Origin: Bradyrhizobium sp. YR681
Lineage (GTDB): Bacteria; Pseudomonadota; Alphaproteobacteria; Rhizobiales; Xanthobacteraceae
Length of the DNA: 64,000 nucleotides
Direction: 5' to 3'
Assembly (NCBI RefSeq): GCF_000282615.1
Contig: NZ_AKIY01000322.1
Coordinates: 1-64,000, forward strand
Below are positions 62,221-64,000 of this stretch, one piece after another. The translations under genes and the position numbers were made by a program. A model generated the notes under the pieces. The model was not told the DNA's origin. It ran no database searches and worked only from the letters and a program-made list of their open reading frames with translations. Numbering within the stretch: the stretch's first letter is position 1; the number at the start of each line of letters is the position of its first letter.

Positions 62221-63669
62221 TCAACCCGGGTAAGTATAGGCCGTCTTCACCGTCGTGTAGAACTCGCGCGCATAGGAGCCCTGCTCGCGGGCGCCGTAGC
62301 TCGAGCCCTTCCGGCCGCCGAAAGGCACGTGATAGTCGACGCCGGCGGTCGGCAGGTTGACCATCACCATGCCGGACTCGCTGTTGCGCTTGTAGTGCGA
62401 GGCGTATTTCAGGCTGCTGGTGCAGATGCCGGAGGCAAGGCCGAACTCGGTGTCGTTGGAGATCGCCAGCGCTTCCTCGTAGTTCTTGGCGCGGATGACG
62501 GCGGCGACGGGGCCGAAGATTTCCTCGCGCGCGATGCGCATGTTGTTGTTGGCCTCGGTGAACAGCGCCGGCTGGAGGTAGTGGCCGGGCGTCTCGCGCT
62601 TGAGCAGCTCGCCGCCGAAGGCGAGCTTGGCGCCCTCGTCCTGTCCGATCTTGATGTAGCGGAGATCCTGGTCGAGCTGGCTCTGGTCGACCACCGGGCC
62701 GATATGCACGCCGGCCTTGAGCGCGTCGTCCACCGACAGGCCGCTCAGGCGCTCGGCCACAGCGGCGACGAAGCGGTCGTGGATGCCTTCGGTGACGATC
62801 AGGCGCGAGGACGCCGTGCAGCGCTGACCGGTCGAGAAATAGGCGCCATTGACGGCGACCTCGACGGCGGTCTTGAGGTCGGCATCGTCGAGCACGACCA
62901 GCGGGTTCTTGCCGCCCATCTCGAGCTGGAACTTCTTCATGGGGTTCGAGAGCACGCAGGCCTGCGCGATCTTGCGGCCGGTCTGCACCGAGCCGGTGAA
63001 GGAGATCGCGGCGACGTCCGGATGCTCGAGCAGGGTCTGGCCGACCACCGAGCCGGAGCCGACCACGAGGTTGAAGACGCCAGCCGGAATGCCGGAGCGG
63101 GTGATGATCTCGGACAGCGCATGCGCGGAGCCCGGCACCAGCTCCGCCGGCTTGAACACCACGGTGTTGCCGTAGCAGAGCGCGGGCGCGATCTTCCAGG
63201 CCGGGATCGCGATCGGGAAATTCCAGGGCGTGATCATGCCGATGATGCCGACCGGCTCGCGGGTGAGCTCGACGTCGAGGCCGGGACGCACCGAGGCGCC
63301 CTTCTCGCCGATCAGGCGCAGCGCTTCACCGGCGAAGAACGCGAAGATCTGGCCGGCGCGGGCGACCTCGCCGATGCCCTCGGGGAGCGTCTTGCCTTCC
63401 TCGCGGGCGAGCAGGCGGCCGAGCTCTTCCTTGCGGGCGATGATCTCGAGCGAAATCTTGTTCAGCGCGTCATAGCGCACCTGCGGCGTCGACTGCGCCC
63501 AGGCGGGGAAGGCGGCCTTGGCGGCGGCGATCGCCTTCTCGGTCTGCGCCTTGTCGGCCTTGGCGTATTCGCCGACGAGATCATTGGTGTTGGAGGGGTT
63601 GATGTTCTTGGTGACGCCGGAGCCGTCGACCCATTCGCCGCCGATGAAGTTCTTCAGGATCGCAGTCAT
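62221..63669 (-). CDS. Aldehyde dehydrogenase, candidate 2-oxoglutarate semialdehyde dehydrogenase
   Basis: The 482-residue protein has catalytic Cys284 (STGQRCTASSRLIV) and Glu250 (FQLEMGGKNP), and TPWNFPIAIPAWKIAPAL for NAD binding. Its place between gudD and garD fits oxidation of 2,5-dioxopentanoate (2-oxoglutarate semialdehyde) to 2-oxoglutarate. Two ATGs are in tandem; the second at 63669 has GGAGG at the better distance (5 bases). Confidence 0.88.
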   Translation of the reverse strand: MTAILKNFIGGEWVDGSGVTKNINPSNTNDLVGEYAKADKAQTEKAIAAAKAAFPAWAQSTPQVRYDALNKISLEIIARKEELGRLLAREEGKTLPEGIGEVARAGQIFAFFAGEALRLIGEKGASVRPGLDVELTREPVGIIGMITPWNFPIAIPAWKIAPALCYGNTVVFKPAELVPGSAHALSEIITRSGIPAGVFNLVVGSGSVVGQTLLEHPDVAAISFTGSVQTGRKIAQACVLSNPMKKFQLEMGGKNPLVVLDDADLKTAVEVAVNGAYFSTGQRCTASSRLIVTEGIHDRFVAAVAERLSGLSVDDALKAGVHIGPVVDQSQLDQDLRYIKIGQDEGAKLAFGGELLKRETPGHYLQPALFTEANNNMRIAREEIFGPVAAVIRAKNYEEALAISNDTEFGLASGICTSSLKYASHYKRNSESGMVMVNLPTAGVDYHVPFGGRKGSSYGAREQGSYAREFYTTVKTAYTYPG

Positions 63670-63686
63670 CATTTCCTCCAGAGTAT

Positions 63687-64000
63687 TTAGCGAACCAGGC
63701 ACGGGCGCTTGTCGTCAAACGTCCAGCCAGGGATTAAGTCCTGCATGGCAATAGCGTCATCCCGGGCGCCAAGTCCATGCTGCTTATAGAGGTCATGCGC
63801 GGCGTCGATGGCCGCCCTGTCGATTTCGATACCCAGACCCGGCCTGTCGGGGACCGCGATCTTGCCGCCCTTGATCAGGAGCGGCTCCTTGGTCAGCGCC
63901 TGGCCGTCCTGCCAGATCCAGTGGGTGTCGATCGCGGTGACCTTGCCGGGGGCGGCGGCGCCGACATGGGTGAACATGGCGAGCGAGATGTCAAAATGGT
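63687..64000 (-). CDS. gudD: Glucarate dehydratase, C-terminal part
   Basis: The 5' end lies outside the window. The visible 104 residues, [20 protein letters not shown] and onward to [16 protein letters not shown], match the C-terminus of GudD, an enolase-superfamily enzyme that dehydrates D-glucarate to 5-keto-4-deoxyglucarate. It is upstream of the aldehyde dehydrogenase on the same strand, separated by 17 bases. Confidence 0.9.
   Translation of the reverse strand, partial: HFDISLAMFTHVGAAAPGKVTAIDTHWIWQDGQALTKEPLLIKGGKIAVPDRPGLGIEIDRAAIDAAHDLYKQHGLGARDDAIAMQDLIPGWTFDDKRPCLVR

Overview
The window is high-GC chromosomal DNA with dense genes and short intergenic gaps. It is most like an alphaproteobacterium of the Bradyrhizobium group. 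This rests on the codon bias, the gene families present (a GPR/RgsE-type polar growth protein, a PlcP/Agt pair, MlaEFD with a STAS-fused permease, GnnA/GnnB-like lipid A sugar genes) and several kinds of intergenic palindromic repeat of the sort scattered through Bradyrhizobium genomes. The assignment comes from reading the sequence, not from a database search. I saw no rRNA, tRNA, CRISPR array, transposase or prophage.

Layout. Bases 1-9.7 kb are a surface-glycan region: nucleotide-sugar epimerases, a WbuB-like glycosyltransferase, a WecA/WbpL-like lipid-linked sugar-phosphate transferase, a flippase-like membrane protein, UDP-glucuronate 4-epimerase, a ManC-type GDP-mannose enzyme, and an oxidoreductase/aminotransferase pair that could make the 2,3-diamino sugar of lipid A. 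MurJ follows at 9.9 kb. Bases 11.5-19.5 kb hold small proteins (zinc ribbon, DUF1127), an orphan form-II CoxL-like molybdo-subunit, two cytochromes c, a PLP enzyme of sulfur amino-acid metabolism, a methyltransferase and a CHRD protein.

Bases 19.6-23.3 kb hold a compact unit of nucleotidyltransferase, GT2, HprK-like kinase and PqqD-like protein whose product is unknown. It is followed by a stand-alone Lrp/AsnC effector domain and a hybrid histidine kinase whose N-terminus matches the plant ethylene-receptor sensor domain, including both Cu(I) ligands. Bases 26-31.5 kb hold ThiD, a PlcP-Agt lipid-remodelling pair, an unrecognised polytopic membrane protein in a less GC-rich stretch, and a threonine dehydratase.

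Bases 31.6-39 kb hold a secreted metacaspase-like protein with a repetitive tail, FucU, a VOC protein, small unknowns, an acidic Ala/Glu/Pro-rich protein, an MFS transporter and a dipeptide epimerase. Bases 39-42 kb are the mlaE-mlaF-mlaD lipid transporter. Bases 42.3-48.0 kb are a single 1,902-residue repetitive membrane-anchored protein, the likely counterpart of the Rhizobiales growth-pole-ring protein. It diverges from an HPt phosphotransfer gene across a CtrA-like site.

Bases 49-51 kb hold a 2Fe-2S ferredoxin, a thioesterase and a TrxR-like ferredoxin-NADP reductase. Bases 51-60.5 kb hold secreted unknowns, a TonB-dependent siderophore receptor downstream of a small secreted protein and a two-component system, and a MipA-family outer membrane protein with an unknown partner. 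The window ends in a sugar-acid operon (gudD, aldehyde dehydrogenase, garD) that would feed galactarate and glucarate into 2-oxoglutarate.

A common theme is envelope construction and maintenance: glycan, lipid A, MurJ, Mla, PlcP/Agt and polar growth. Signal input comes from the ethylene-receptor-like kinase and the HPt protein.
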